The notes: generated by a model not told the origin, from the letters alone. A stretch of 64,000 bases of DNA from Neobacillus sp. PS3-34 (GCF_030915465.1 NZ_CP133267.1:4205001-4269000), one strand, 5' to 3'. Positions 17,742-27,690 are shown, counted from the stretch's first letter. Numbers and translations: made by a program.

Positions 17742-18497
17742 ATGAAACTTGTGTCTTGGAACGTAAACGGAATCCGTGCATGTGTTAAAAAGGGATTCCT
17801 GGATTATTTCAATGAAATGGAAGCAGATATATTTTGTATCCAGGAATCTAAACTCCAGGAAGGGCAGATTGAACTTGCTCTTAATGGATATCACCAGTTC
17901 TGGCATTATGCTGAAAAAAAGGGCTATTCTGGCACTGCTGTTTTCTCTAAGTCGAAGCCTCTTTTTATACAATATGGTACAGGCGGGGATTCCCCAGATT
18001 TGGAAGGCAGGGTTCTCACGTTGGAGTTTGAGTCTTTCTTTCTTGTGAATGTGTATACACCAAATTCACAGAGGGATCTAGCAAGGATTGGGTACCGATT
18101 AGCCTGGGAGGATGAACTGCTTAAGCATTTAAAGGAACTGGACTTGAAGAAACCTGTCGTCCTTTGCGGTGATTTGAATGTTGCCCATCAAGAGATCGAC
18201 TTGAAAAATCCAAAATCTAATCGGGGTAATTCTGGGTTTACGGATGAGGAACGCGGAAAAATGACATCGCTGCTTAATGCTGGATTCATTGACAGCTTCC
18301 GTTTTAAATACCCAGAAAAACAAGACGCTTTTACATGGTGGTCCTATATGGCTAAAGTACGAGAAAGGAATATTGGGTGGCGTATTGATTATTTTATTTT
18401 ATCAGAAAGACTTGCAAGCTCGTTGATCGATTCGCACATCCACCATCATGTTATGGGCAGTGACCATTGTCCGGTTGTACTCGAACTGGAAATATAA
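17742..18497 (+). CDS. exoA: Exodeoxyribonuclease III (ExoA)
   Basis: All signature blocks of the Xth/APE family are present in the 251-residue product: SWNVNGIRA at the start, FCIQESKLQ (metal-binding Glu), VNVYTPNSQ, GDLNVAH (catalytic Asp/Asn) and the C-terminal GSDHCPV (catalytic His). It cleaves DNA at abasic sites and has 3'-5' exonuclease activity in base excision repair. A GAGGAG site precedes the ATG. With the Mug glycosylase at 13143 it gives this region two steps of the same repair pathway, though they are not one operon. Confidence 0.95.
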   Translation: MKLVSWNVNGIRACVKKGFLDYFNEMEADIFCIQESKLQEGQIELALNGYHQFWHYAEKKGYSGTAVFSKSKPLFIQYGTGGDSPDLEGRVLTLEFESFFLVNVYTPNSQRDLARIGYRLAWEDELLKHLKELDLKKPVVLCGDLNVAHQEIDLKNPKSNRGNSGFTDEERGKMTSLLNAGFIDSFRFKYPEKQDAFTWWSYMAKVRERNIGWRIDYFILSERLASSLIDSHIHHHVMGSDHCPVVLELEI

Positions 18498-18540
18498 TCT
18501 GTTATGAATCTTCTAATATATGTCTTATTCCTATAATTTT

Positions 18541-18569
18541 AAAGACCGCCACTGAGCGGTCTTTTTCTA
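18541..18569 (+). terminator. Terminator of exoA
   Basis: AAAGACCGC and GCGGTCTTT form a 9-bp stem followed by a T-run. Confidence 0.85.
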
Positions 18570-18736
18570 TTTAAGTTGATTGGTTTTAAATAACTAAAAA
18601 ATATTAAATATTTGCAATAAAAAACAGTAGCTTATTCTTCCCCAAAACGACTGAATGTTATATACTATATTTTAAATAGAGTAACACAATTATAGAAAAA
18701 CATTTAAGTGGTACATATTATTGGTTCGAGCTGAAG

Positions 18737-19376
18737 GTGGTGATTACAATTAAACTGACAAAACGGCAAGAGGAAATCCTTCAAATTGTTAAAGAAGATG
18801 GACCTATACCTGGAAAACAGATCGCAGAAAAGCTTTCATTAACAAGGGCAACCCTTCGGCCTGATTTAGCCATTTTAACCATGGCTGGAAGTCTGGAAGC
18901 TCCACCGGGTTGGCTATTTTTTGAATGAAGAAAATGGGCTGAAACTTCAGGCATCCAAATTTTCAGGTCATTTAGTCAATGATTACAAGGCTCACCCGAT
19001 TGTAATCAACAAGTCCCACTCGGTATACGATGCGATTGTTCAGTTATTTCTTGAAGATGTTGGTACTTTATATGCAGTTGATGATGAAGGCCATTTAGCT
19101 GGTGTCATTTCAAGGAAAGATTTAATTAGGGCAGCACTTGGAAGCAAGGATCTTAATGAGCTGCCTGTTAATGTTATCATGACAAGAATGCCGAATATTA
19201 TCACGATTGAACCGGAAGAAACATTAATGGCTGCTGCAAAAAAATTAATCAATAATCATATTGATTCTCTGCCGGTCGTCCGTGAAATTGAGCAAAGCCC
19301 CCTGACATACGAATTGATTGGCCGTATTACTAAAACAACAATAACACGCGTATTTCTTGAAATGCTGGAACAATAA
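18737..19376 (+). CDS. ccpN: Catabolite repressor CcpN (HTH plus two CBS domains), frame disrupted
   Basis: The N-terminus (LTKRQEEILQIVKEDGPIPG, then LSLTRATLRPDLAILTM) is the CcpN winged helix; the rest is a pair of CBS domains (LEDVGTLYAVDDEGHLAGVI, IIMTRMPNIITIEP). The frame breaks near 18903-18910, where family members have LEARPRVGYF and this sequence supplies GYFLNEEN in the next frame; one extra or two missing bases explain it. CcpN represses gluconeogenic gapB and pckA in glycolytic conditions. Here it opens a ccpN-ppsR-ppdK cluster, so it probably ties PPDK expression to carbon status. The start is a GTG at 18737 or 18740. Confidence 0.87.
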
Positions 19377-19400
19377 GTAGCCGGGGGAGTGAAAACAATT

Positions 19401-20204
19401 TTGGAACGCAGAGAAATGGTTTATGTAGTTTCAGATTCGGTAGGAGAAACAGCTGAGTTTGTAGTTAAAGCAGTTGCCACGCAATTCAATGGGGGCCATG
19501 TAGATATTCGGAGAAACTCTTACGTAGAAGATACAGAAGACATAGAGGATGTTATATTAATCGCCAGGCAAACCAATTGCCTGATTGCCTATACCATTGT
19601 CATCCCATCCTTGAAGGAATATCTTGACAGACGTGCAGCAGAGGAAGGTATTATTGCCGTAGATTTGTTAAATCCGCTTATGGACGCTTTTATGAGTAAG
19701 TTTAATAAACAGCCGAACCATCAGCCTGGCTTGCTGCGAAAGCTGGATGATGATTACTTCCGAAAGATAGAAGCAATTGAATTTGCTGTTAAATATGATG
19801 ATGGCCGTGATACACGTGGTATTTTACGGGCAGACATTGTTCTCATTGGAGTTTCAAGAACCTCCAAAACTCCGTTATCGATGTATTTAGCCCACCAGCG
19901 CTTTAAGGTTGCGAATGTTCCGCTCGTTCCAGAGGTCCCACCGCCTGATGAATTATACGAAATACCAAGAAACAAATGTGTCGGTTTGATAATCACTCCG
20001 GATAAGTTAAACGAAATTCGAAAAGAACGCCTTAAGGCGCTCGGTCTAACCTCACAGGCAAATTATGCGAGCTTTGAAAGAATTCTTGATGAATTGGATT
20101 ATGCTGAAAAAATAATGAAACGAGTAGGCTGCCCTGTTATCAATGTTTCCAATAAAGCAGTCGAGGAAACAGCAGGATTAATTTTAGAAATTCTTAAAAA
20201 GTGA
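19401..20204 (+). CDS. ppsR: Pyruvate, phosphate dikinase regulatory protein (bifunctional kinase/pyrophosphorylase)
   Basis: The product matches the DUF299 family (YqfL/PPDK-RP): VYVVSDSVGETAE at the N-terminus, the P-loop-like GVSRTSKTPLS near residue 150-160 and the DYFRKIEAIEFAVKYDDGRD block. The family uses ADP to phosphorylate and inactivate PPDK on a threonine and uses phosphate to reactivate it. The next gene is ppdK, which makes that assignment secure. I prefer the TTG at 19401 (GGGGGAG upstream) to the GTG at 19389, which overlaps the binding site. The ppdK start lies 15 bp after the stop. Confidence 0.93.
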   Translation: MERREMVYVVSDSVGETAEFVVKAVATQFNGGHVDIRRNSYVEDTEDIEDVILIARQTNCLIAYTIVIPSLKEYLDRRAAEEGIIAVDLLNPLMDAFMSKFNKQPNHQPGLLRKLDDDYFRKIEAIEFAVKYDDGRDTRGILRADIVLIGVSRTSKTPLSMYLAHQRFKVANVPLVPEVPPPDELYEIPRNKCVGLIITPDKLNEIRKERLKALGLTSQANYASFERILDELDYAEKIMKRVGCPVINVSNKAVEETAGLILEILKK

Positions 20205-20218
20205 GAGGGGATTCGATA

Positions 20219-22894
20219 ATGGACAAATTTGTATATCTTTTTAACGAAGGTCATAGCGGAATGAAAGAACTGCTGGGAGGAAAAGGAGCAAATTTGGCGG
20301 AAATGACTAAAATAGGACTGCCAGTCCCTTTTGGCTTTACCATTTCAACAGAGGCCTGCAATGCTTACTATGAATCAGGCAAAACACTTCCCTCTGGGTT
20401 GATTGACCAAATACTTGAATCCTTAAATCAACTAGAAAATAATACTGGAAAGAGCTTTGGAAATCCTGCAAATCCTCTCCTCGTATCAGTCCGCTCCGGT
20501 TCTGTATTTTCAATGCCCGGAATGATGGATACGATTCTTAATTTAGGATTGAATGATGAAACAGTTGCTGGTATAGCTGGCCTGACTAAGAATCCGCGAT
20601 TCGCATATGATTCCTACCGTCGATTCATTCAAATGTTTTCAGATGTTGTATTGGATGTAGATGTATTTTTCTTTGAGCAGCTGTTGGAAGAAACACGTGA
20701 GTCCAAAGGCTATTCATCTGATCCGGAAATGTCTGCAGATGACTGGCAAGAGGTAATTGAAGGCTATAAAGCAATTGTGAAAAAGCACACGAAAAAGGAT
20801 TTCCCTCAGGATCCAAAACAGCAGCTTTTCCTTGCTATTGATGCTGTCTTTAATTCCTGGAACAATCAGCGGGCAATCGTTTATAGACGCTTAAATAAAA
20901 TTCCTGATCACCTGGGAACGGCTGTCAATATTCAAAGCATGGTGTTTGGAAATATGGGGGACGATTCCGGAACCGGAGTTGCCTTTACAAGGGATCCATC
21001 CACAGGTGAACAAACTCTGTATGGAGAATATTTAATAAACGCACAGGGAGAAGATGTTGTTGCTGGAATACGCACTCCTCTTCCAATCAGGACACTGAGT
21101 ACAGAAATGCCGGAGGTTTTTCAGCAGTTTTCTGATACTTGCCACCGTCTTGAACAACACTATAAAGATATGCAGGATATCGAATTTACGGTTGAACGCG
21201 GGAAGCTGTTTATCCTTCAGACACGTACAGGAAAACGAACAGCCCAGGCAGCGATCAGGATTGCTGTCGAAATGGTTAATGAGGGCATAATTGATAAAAA
21301 AGAAGCACTGCTTCGAGTTGATCCCGACCAGTTGAATCAGCTTCTTCATCGCCGAATTGATGATTCCTTTGAGCGGAAACAGCTTGCAAAGGGTTTGCCT
21401 GCCTCTCCTGGTGCAGCTACTGGCCAAGTCGTATTCGATGCAGATGAAGCGGAAATGTTAACCGGCGAGGGTAAAAAGGTTATCCTGGTACGTCCTGAAA
21501 CCACTCCTGATGATATACATGGAATCATTGCTGCCCAGGCAGTTGTTACTAGCAGAGGCGGAATGACGAGCCATGCGGCTGTTGTCGCGAGAGGCATGGG
21601 AAAAGCCTGCATCTGCGGATGCGAAACACTGAAGATTGACCTTCGCGGCGGCAAGTTTAGTGTCGGTGATATTGTTGTAAACTATGGCGATATCATTACA
21701 ATAGATGGGGCAACAGGAGAAATTATGCTTGGCGAAATTCCGATGATTGAACCCGAGCTTTCTGACGAGTTCCAGGTATTGCTTCAATGGGCAGATGAAG
21801 AGCGTGATCTAGGTGTCCGAGCGAACGCCGATAATCCGGAGGATGCCAGAAAAGCATTTGAATTTGGAGCTGGCGGAATCGGTTTATGCCGTACCGAGCA
21901 TATGTTTATGGACGCAAATAGAATACCAATTGTACAGTCTATGATCCTGGCTGAAACATATGAAGAACGCAATGAAGCACTCGAATTGCTATTGCCGATG
22001 CAGCAGGGAGATTTTGAAGGAATCTTTGAAGCGATGCAGGGCCATCCCGTTACGATTCGTTTACTTGATCCGCCGCTTCATGAATTTTTACCGGACAAAG
22101 AAGAATTGCTGGTAGAAGTTACGAAGCTCCAAATAACGAATCCGCAATCCGCGAAATTAAAGGAGAAGGAGCTCCTTCTTAAAAAGGTTCGCCAATTGGA
22201 CGAATTCAATCCCATGCTTGGGCACAGGGGCTGCCGTCTCGGTATGATTCATCCTGAAATCTATTTTATGCAGGCAAAAGCCATTTTCTATGCTGCTGCA
22301 AAGCTCTCTGAAAGAGGGTTTGAAGTAAAGCCTGAGATTATGATACCGCTTGTAGGCCATGTGAATGAACTGAGGGATATGCGGAAATTGGTCGTTGATG
22401 CGGCCAAGCTTGTGAAAGAAGAAACAGGAAGAGATGTGTACTATACGATCGGAACAATGATTGAAATTCCGCGCGCGGCTCTGACAGCCGACCAAATCGC
22501 TGCTGAGGCGGATTTCTTCTCTTTCGGAACAAATGATTTGACTCAGACTACATTTGGTTTTAGCCGAGATGACGCAGAAGGAAAGTTTCTGCAAACATAT
22601 ATTGAAGAAAAAGTTTTACCTGATAATCCATTTGCTGTCCTTGATCAGGAAGGGGTTGGCAAGCTTGTTGAAATGGGAGTTGAATTGGGTCGTAAAACGA
22701 AGCCAGAGTTAAAGACTGGAATTTGCGGTGAGCATGGAGGCGAAAAGAGTTCAATTGATTTTTGTTATCAAACTGGACTTGATTATGTCAGCTGTTCTCC
22801 ATACCGTGTGCCCCTAGCACGGCTCGCAGCAGCGCAGGCCACCATCCGCCATGGGAATAAAAAAGCAAAAGATACATTTATTTCGATAAAATAA
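20219..22894 (+). CDS. ppdK: Pyruvate, phosphate dikinase (PpdK)
   Basis: The 891-residue protein has the full PPDK order: N-terminal ATP-grasp nucleotide domain (GGKGANLAEM, VRSGSVFSMPGMMDT), the phosphohistidine domain with GGMTSHAAVVARGMGKAC (His452, with the regulatory Thr two residues before it) and the C-terminal PEP/pyruvate barrel (GAGGIGLCRTEHMF, FSFGTNDLTQ, GICGEHGG with Cys836). It interconverts PEP, AMP and PPi with pyruvate, ATP and Pi. The ATG at 20219 follows AGAGGGG. Together with PpsR and CcpN it forms a self-contained PEP/pyruvate control module. Confidence 0.97.
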   Translation: MDKFVYLFNEGHSGMKELLGGKGANLAEMTKIGLPVPFGFTISTEACNAYYESGKTLPSGLIDQILESLNQLENNTGKSFGNPANPLLVSVRSGSVFSMPGMMDTILNLGLNDETVAGIAGLTKNPRFAYDSYRRFIQMFSDVVLDVDVFFFEQLLEETRESKGYSSDPEMSADDWQEVIEGYKAIVKKHTKKDFPQDPKQQLFLAIDAVFNSWNNQRAIVYRRLNKIPDHLGTAVNIQSMVFGNMGDDSGTGVAFTRDPSTGEQTLYGEYLINAQGEDVVAGIRTPLPIRTLSTEMPEVFQQFSDTCHRLEQHYKDMQDIEFTVERGKLFILQTRTGKRTAQAAIRIAVEMVNEGIIDKKEALLRVDPDQLNQLLHRRIDDSFERKQLAKGLPASPGAATGQVVFDADEAEMLTGEGKKVILVRPETTPDDIHGIIAAQAVVTSRGGMTSHAAVVARGMGKACICGCETLKIDLRGGKFSVGDIVVNYGDIITIDGATGEIMLGEIPMIEPELSDEFQVLLQWADEERDLGVRANADNPEDARKAFEFGAGGIGLCRTEHMFMDANRIPIVQSMILAETYEERNEALELLLPMQQGDFEGIFEAMQGHPVTIRLLDPPLHEFLPDKEELLVEVTKLQITNPQSAKLKEKELLLKKVRQLDEFNPMLGHRGCRLGMIHPEIYFMQAKAIFYAAAKLSERGFEVKPEIMIPLVGHVNELRDMRKLVVDAAKLVKEETGRDVYYTIGTMIEIPRAALTADQIAAEADFFSFGTNDLTQTTFGFSRDDAEGKFLQTYIEEKVLPDNPFAVLDQEGVGKLVEMGVELGRKTKPELKTGICGEHGGEKSSIDFCYQTGLDYVSCSPYRVPLARLAAAQATIRHGNKKAKDTFISIK

Positions 22895-22900
22895 AACAAG

Positions 22901-22935
22901 AAGGCGCAATCTGCTATGCAGACAGCGCCTTTTTT
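22901..22935 (+). terminator. Terminator of the ccpN-ppsR-ppdK operon
   Basis: AGGCGC (22902-22907) and GCGCCT (22925-22930) with an inner CTG/CAG pairing and a T-run, 7 bp after the ppdK stop. Confidence 0.8.
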
Positions 22936-22945
22936 AATGGGCTAA

Positions 22946-22983
22946 TAAGAAAGTATAAACTATCCCAAGTTTATACTTTCTTA
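22946..22983. repeat. Perfect 16-bp inverted repeat beside the IS target
   Basis: TAAGAAAGTATAAACT (22946-22961) and AGTTTATACTTTCTTA (22968-22983) are exact reverse complements with a 6-nt loop. The region to 23032 continues with more short inverted repeats (AAGGGC..GCCCTT) and leads into the palindrome that the insertion element interrupts. It looks like one folded, non-coding intergenic repeat. Confidence 0.7.
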
Positions 22984-23069
22984 TTTCGCATAAGGGCAAC
23001 TACGCCTCTGTCTTCGCCCTTAAAAGCTCGCCAATTGAAGTGACCCCCATAAGTTAGACGGATTTTTGA

Positions 23070-23909
23070 TTAGGCAGCTGATAGGGCTTGAGTTCGGTAT
23101 TGTACTGGACTCAAACCTTTTAATTTTGCCTTTATTCGTATGTGATTGTAGTAATCAATATATTCGGCTAACTCCCGTTTAAAATGTTCTACACTATCAA
23201 ACTCTTGTGTATATAAAAATTCCGATTTTAAGATACCAAAGAAATTTTCCATGACTGCATTATCATAACAGTTTCCCTTTCGTGACATACTCTGCGTGAT
23301 GTGATGTTCTTTTAATGCATGCTGGAACTGAGGCATTTGATAATGCCAACCTTGATCCGAGTGAATTAGGAGCTTTTCTCCCTCTGTTAATCGCTCAAAT
23401 GCTTGATCCAGCATCGTGGAAACAAGTGAATATTTTGGCCTCGAATTCATCGTATAAGCGATGATTTCCCCATTAAACAAATCCAACATGGGAGATAAAT
23501 AGAGCTTTTCGCCAAATAACTTGAACTCAGTAATATCTGTTACCCACTTTTCATTTGGCTTTTCCGTCTGGAAGTCTCGATCCAAAATATTTGGTGCTGT
23601 CTTTCCGACTTTTCCCTTATAAGAGCGATATTTTTTGATGCGAACAGTGCTCTTCAAGCCTAACTCTTTCATTAACCTCTGGACCTTTTTGTGATTCACT
23701 TTATATCCTCGGTTCTTTAGTTCGAGCGTTATACGACGGTATCCATAACGGCCTTTATGTTCGAGATAAATCTCCTCAATCACTTTTTTTAGTTCGGCAT
23801 CTTTGTCTGGACGACTTAATTTATTTATGCAGTAATAGTACGTACTGCGGGGGATGCCTGCGATGTTGAGTAACGCTTCAAAAGGAAAATCAATCCTTAG
23901 TTCAGACAC
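23070..23909 (-). CDS. IS3-family transposase OrfB (DDE integrase core)
   Basis: The 279-residue product has an N-terminal HTH_21-type region (RSTYYYCINKLSRPDKDAEL) and an rve integrase core with the DDE triad visible in WVTDITEF, LLIHSDQGWHY and NCYDNAVMENFFG, the last also bearing the family K/R seven residues later. It should cut and join the element's ends. As a separate ORF it starts with GTG at 23909, overlapping the orfA stop as TAGTG; in the IS3 family an OrfAB fusion made by -1 frameshifting is the usual active transposase. Confidence 0.93.
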   Translation of the reverse strand: MSELRIDFPFEALLNIAGIPRSTYYYCINKLSRPDKDAELKKVIEEIYLEHKGRYGYRRITLELKNRGYKVNHKKVQRLMKELGLKSTVRIKKYRSYKGKVGKTAPNILDRDFQTEKPNEKWVTDITEFKLFGEKLYLSPMLDLFNGEIIAYTMNSRPKYSLVSTMLDQAFERLTEGEKLLIHSDQGWHYQMPQFQHALKEHHITQSMSRKGNCYDNAVMENFFGILKSEFLYTQEFDSVEHFKRELAEYIDYYNHIRIKAKLKGLSPVQYRTQALSAA

Positions 23910-24418
23910 TACTTGCGCTTTGTCCTGGTTGGTAATGTTTCCTTCTTTTGAACTAAGGCATTCAACTTTTTTAAGTAAGCAACCTCCATACGCAAATGGT
24001 CTATTTCGGCCTGGAGTGCTTCGACGGATCCACTGACGGCTGTTGTTTTTTTTGTTTTCTTCTTCACGGTAGGACGCCCCTTTTTCTTTGATTTGAGGGC
24101 GTCTATTCCTTGAGAATCAACTTGTATTCTCCATTTACGAATTAAGGCAGGAGAAGAGATATTAAAAATCGCTGCTGTTTCATTTGGAGACGTCCCATGA
24201 TCATTCAAATATTTAAGTACGTCTAGTTTAAACTCTGCCGTGTACCTTGTATAGGATTTTGTGAATCCTTGTACCCCCTGATGTTCGTATCGCATCACCC
24301 AGTTTCTTACTATATTTTCAGAGGTACCAATCGATGCCCCAATCGAGGCATAACTCTCTCCACCCTTTAAATAGCGTTGAATCGCAGCTAATTTATCCTC
24401 TGTATGAAATTTAACCAT
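23909..24418 (-). CDS. IS3-family transposase OrfA (DNA-binding subunit)
   Basis: A 169-residue protein with two helix-turn-helix segments (ESYASIGASIGTSENIVRNW and FNISSPALIRKW), a basic linker and a C-terminal leucine-zipper-like helix (EALQAEIDHLRMEVAYLKKL), as expected for IS150-group OrfA, which binds the terminal repeats and dimerises. The ATG lies about 55 bp inside the element's right end. Confidence 0.9.
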   Translation of the reverse strand: MVKFHTEDKLAAIQRYLKGGESYASIGASIGTSENIVRNWVMRYEHQGVQGFTKSYTRYTAEFKLDVLKYLNDHGTSPNETAAIFNISSPALIRKWRIQVDSQGIDALKSKKKGRPTVKKKTKKTTAVSGSVEALQAEIDHLRMEVAYLKKLNALVQKKETLPTRTKRK

Positions 24419-24570
24419 AGAAAAACTGCACCTCCGTATGTTAGTAAGTGTCTAACAATCGGGGTGCAGTTCAAATCGGCGAGTTTTCTTTAAAAAAAGG
24501 AGTTTGATATGCAATTTTAGTGTAAAGTAATAATATTAGAAAATTGCAGCAGTAAATTGAAGGAGTTTAT

Positions 24571-27125
24571 ATGGGAAAATTAGAAGATGTATACCCAGTT
24601 GCCATTGAACAAACGAAAAATAAAGTTAGCCAGGACATTGAAAAATATCTTGGGGAAAAAGAAGACTTGCCTTCCTTTCAGGATTATTTACTTGAAAGAG
24701 GAGATTATTTAGCACAGATTTGGGTTAATGTATGGCTGAATAAAGTAACAAATGATGTTCCAAAGGAAGAAAAAAAACAATATTTACATGAACGGGGATT
24801 TGAAACGAAGGACACAAGCCGTAAGATTATTAATCACTTATTTCGAACTGAAGTGAGAAATTATAAGCCTTTCGATGCTGCTGAGTGGATCAAAAGCAAG
24901 TTTAGAGGTAATGAAGAATCCTGGGAACAGAAATATCATAGTGCAAGGATTAATTTTCAGTTACGGAAAGAAACTGAGCTGCTACAGGTGAAGAAACTGA
25001 AAATCCGTGAGGGAATTGAAGAATTTGTCGAGGAATATTTTCACAACCACTATGAACTTCTCTATTTACACGTTCGGCATGTAACAGCCCAACGAGTAAA
25101 AGCAGATTTTATAAATAGGAAAAAGTACCAGAAGGTGGATACCTTTGCTCTGGAGGAAAAATTGGTGGAGGAAGGAACGTTTAATCCAGACGATTATACG
25201 ACCCTTTCTGGATTTTTAGAAGACTTAACTGGAGATATCCATAAAACACATCATAAAGGCAGAAGTTATTTTGAATATGAGACCTATTTTGATATATATG
25301 AAAGGCTAATCTTTGACTATTTGTATGAACTTGTTCCAGAGGAATTGCTTACTGCATTAACAAAGCATTTCGAGGTTCAGCAAGATTTAGATTCACAATC
25401 ATTTGCAAAAGAAGTCATTAATGAAGCACTGGTGGAAGTGGCGTATGCCTTCGTTGAGGAGCTTGCTGAAGAATATATTTCTGATCTTTTAAAGCTGGCA
25501 GAAATTTCTTTTGATGAAGATTTACATAAAGAAATCTTTGAAAGTGACATTGCCGACAGGAAAAGAAAACTAGCAGAAGAACGTGCTGAGATGGAGCGGA
25601 GAAGACAGGATGAAATCCGTATGCTCGACGATATATTCGGGGAGGAGTACAGGCTATCAAGGAACTCCAGAATCAAATATGTACTCCATCTCGGAGAAAC
25701 AAATACGGGAAAAACCTACCATGCTTTGGGGAAAATGAAAGAAGCTGATAGCGGATTATACCTGGCTCCACTTCGTTTATTAGCATTGGAGGTTTACGAT
25801 AAATTAAATGATGAGGGAACGCCATGCTCACTGAAAACTGGTGAGGAGGAAAAACTCGTCCATGAAGCAAGCCATATTTCCTGTACAATCGAAATGTTCC
25901 ATGAAAAGGATTATTATGATGTTGTTGTTATTGATGAGGCCAAATGATAGCGGACAAGGACCGTGGATATTCATGGTATAAAGCCATCACAAAAGCTAAT
26001 GCAGGCGAAGTCCATGTAATTGGAAGCCGAAATGTAAAAACCATGCTTCTGGAACTTTTAAAGGATTCTGATGTGGAAATATATGAATACCACCGTGATA
26101 TACCGCTCGAGGTTGAAAAAAGGGAATTTAAGATTAATACGGTTAAAAAAGGTGATGCCTTGATTTGTTTCTCCAGAAAACGTGTTCTGGAAACAGCTTC
26201 AAGATTGCAAAACAATGGCCGCGCAGCAAGTATGATATATGGAAGTATGCCTCCTGAAACAAGAAAGAAACAAATCCAGCGATTTATAGAGGGTGAAACA
26301 ACAGTCATTGTCGCAACGGATGCAATAGGAATGGGATTAAATCTGCCTATTCGCCGTATTGTATTTTTAGAAAATGAAAAATTTGACGGGACGAGAAGAA
26401 GGCTGCTTACCTCTCAGGAAGTAAAGCAAATTGCGGGAAGAGCTGGGCGGAAAGGACTTTATAATACGGGCAGGGTTGCTTTTACAGCCGATATCAATAG
26501 AATGAAGCAGCTGCTGCTGCAGGAAGATGAAGCACTTCAAACCTTCGCTATCACACCTACTAGTGAAATGCTAGACCGCTTTCAAAAATACAGCCGTGAT
26601 TTAGGCACTTTTTTTGATCTTTGGATGAAGTTTGAAAGTCCTAAGGGAACAAAAAAGGCTCCTCTTACTGAAGAACGCGAGCTTTATGAGATGATCAGGG
26701 ATACTGAAATGGAAGCAAGACTATCCTTAAAGGATTTATATTCCTTTTTGCAGCTTCCTTTTTCCTCAAGAGAGCCATCTCTTACGCGGCAATGGGAGGA
26801 AACAATTATGGCAATTATTACAGGAGATGAAATGCCTGAGCCGAAGCTGAAATTGCGCAATCTTGAGGAGCTGGAGCTAACCTATAAAGCAATCGGCCTC
26901 CATCTTTTGTTTTTATACCGTCTAAACCGTCCGACAGAAGCTGTTTATTGGGAGAGGGTACGAGAAGAAATAAGCGACAAGGTTCATGAACGCCTTAAGA
27001 CAGATGTAAAAAATATGAGCAGGAAATGCAAGCGGTGCGGCAAGAAGCTTGCATGGGATCACCGTTTTCCGATTTGCGAAGCCTGTTTTGAAACCCAAAG
27101 CAGGAGGAACTATAGCCGCTATTAA
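24571..27125 (+). CDS. Suv3-like DEAD/DEAH-box RNA helicase, frame disrupted
   Basis: The corrected product has about 851 residues. A long N-terminal helical region of about 360 residues precedes the helicase core: motif I GETNTGKTYHALG, motif II IDEAQ, later CFSRKRVLETA (motif IV region), ATDAIGMGLNLPI (motif V) and QIAGRAGRKG (motif VI). The C-terminus has a four-cysteine knuckle, CKRCGKK..CEACF. This core is that of the Suv3/mitochondrial degradosome helicases. One C is missing at 25940-25941 exactly in motif II, splitting the gene; adding it yields IDEAQMIADKDRG. RNA unwinding linked to decay is expected but unproven for the bacterial members. Confidence 0.85.
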
Positions 27126-27280
27126 AATAAAAAGTTAAATAAAAACATAAAGAGAGCAGTCTGAATTCAGCGATGAAGCAGGGCTGCTTTTTTTACACAT
27201 AAATCCAAATAAAAATAATGGATATATATTTACTAATTATGGGTAAAGAGCTAATAAGGAAATATTGAGGAGGAATGAAA

Positions 27281-27682
27281 ATGAATGATTTTTTGAAAAA
27301 GGGTTTTTGGCTTGGTATCGGTGCAGCCATTACAAGTAAAGAGAAACTGGAGGAGAATATTAACAGATTGGTCCAAAAAGGAATGATGACCCGGACAGAA
27401 GCAGACTCATTGTTCAATGAATTTTTAAAAAAGGGAGAAGAGAAAAGTGAAAGCTGGAACGAGGAGTTTCGTAAAACAATTAAAAATCAGCTGAAAGAGT
27501 TCGGTTTTGTGACAAGAGAAGAACTTGATTCACTTCAATCTCAAATAACATTATTGCAGGAAGAAATTAAGTTGTTAAGACATACAGAAACTACTACCGA
27601 AAATACTACCGAAAATACAGATACCAATAATGAGGATAAATCATTTGTTCGGATCGATAAAGCTGATGAAGATTTGTATTAG
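27281..27682 (+). CDS. Phasin-like coiled-coil protein
   Basis: A 133-residue protein starting at the ATG at 27281 (AGGAGG 8 bp upstream; the ATG at 27275 is too close). It opens with LKKGFWLGIGAAITSKEKLE, has amphipathic helices and a predicted coiled coil (LQSQITLLQEEIKLLR), and ends in a Thr/Asn/Glu-rich tail. The layout resembles phasin-superfamily proteins of Firmicutes. The UbiB/AarF-like gene follows after 8 bp, a pairing also known for phasin-like genes elsewhere; the role, perhaps at a membrane or lipid surface, is inference. Confidence 0.6.
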   Translation: MNDFLKKGFWLGIGAAITSKEKLEENINRLVQKGMMTRTEADSLFNEFLKKGEEKSESWNEEFRKTIKNQLKEFGFVTREELDSLQSQITLLQEEIKLLRHTETTTENTTENTDTNNEDKSFVRIDKADEDLY

Positions 27683-27690
27683 GTGATAGA

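Larger units (their letters stand above)
23036..24473 (-). mobile_element. IS3-family insertion sequence, IS150-like group
   Basis: The 1438-bp element is bounded by imperfect terminal inverted repeats that agree at 17 of 24 positions, start TGAA and share inner GTTAGAC. A 3-bp duplication AAT lies at 23033-23035 and 24474-24476. It holds two overlapping minus-strand genes, orfA (helix-turn-helix) and orfB (DDE integrase), the standard IS3 plan. Both reading frames and both ends look intact, so recent insertion and possible activity are plausible. The right end carries the promoter side. Confidence 0.93.
23022..24485. repeat. Palindrome split by the insertion element
   Basis: Left flank AAAAGCTCGCCAAT (23022-23035) and right flank AATCGGCGAGTTTT (24474-24487), with one copy of the duplicated AAT removed, rebuild CTCGCC-AATC-GGCGAG flanked by A- and T-runs, a terminator- or REP-like hairpin. 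The element therefore inserted in the loop. Confidence 0.75.

Noticed and set aside
22946..24490. Composite transposon or genomic island
   Set aside because: Only one IS element with two genes and a 3-bp duplication is present; the flanking genes are core metabolism without further mobility genes.
25418..25676. Antisense open frames within the helicase and similar shadows in ppdK, fadD and the SDR genes
   Set aside because: They mirror strongly coding plus-strand genes, lack ribosome binding sites and have implausible residue content.
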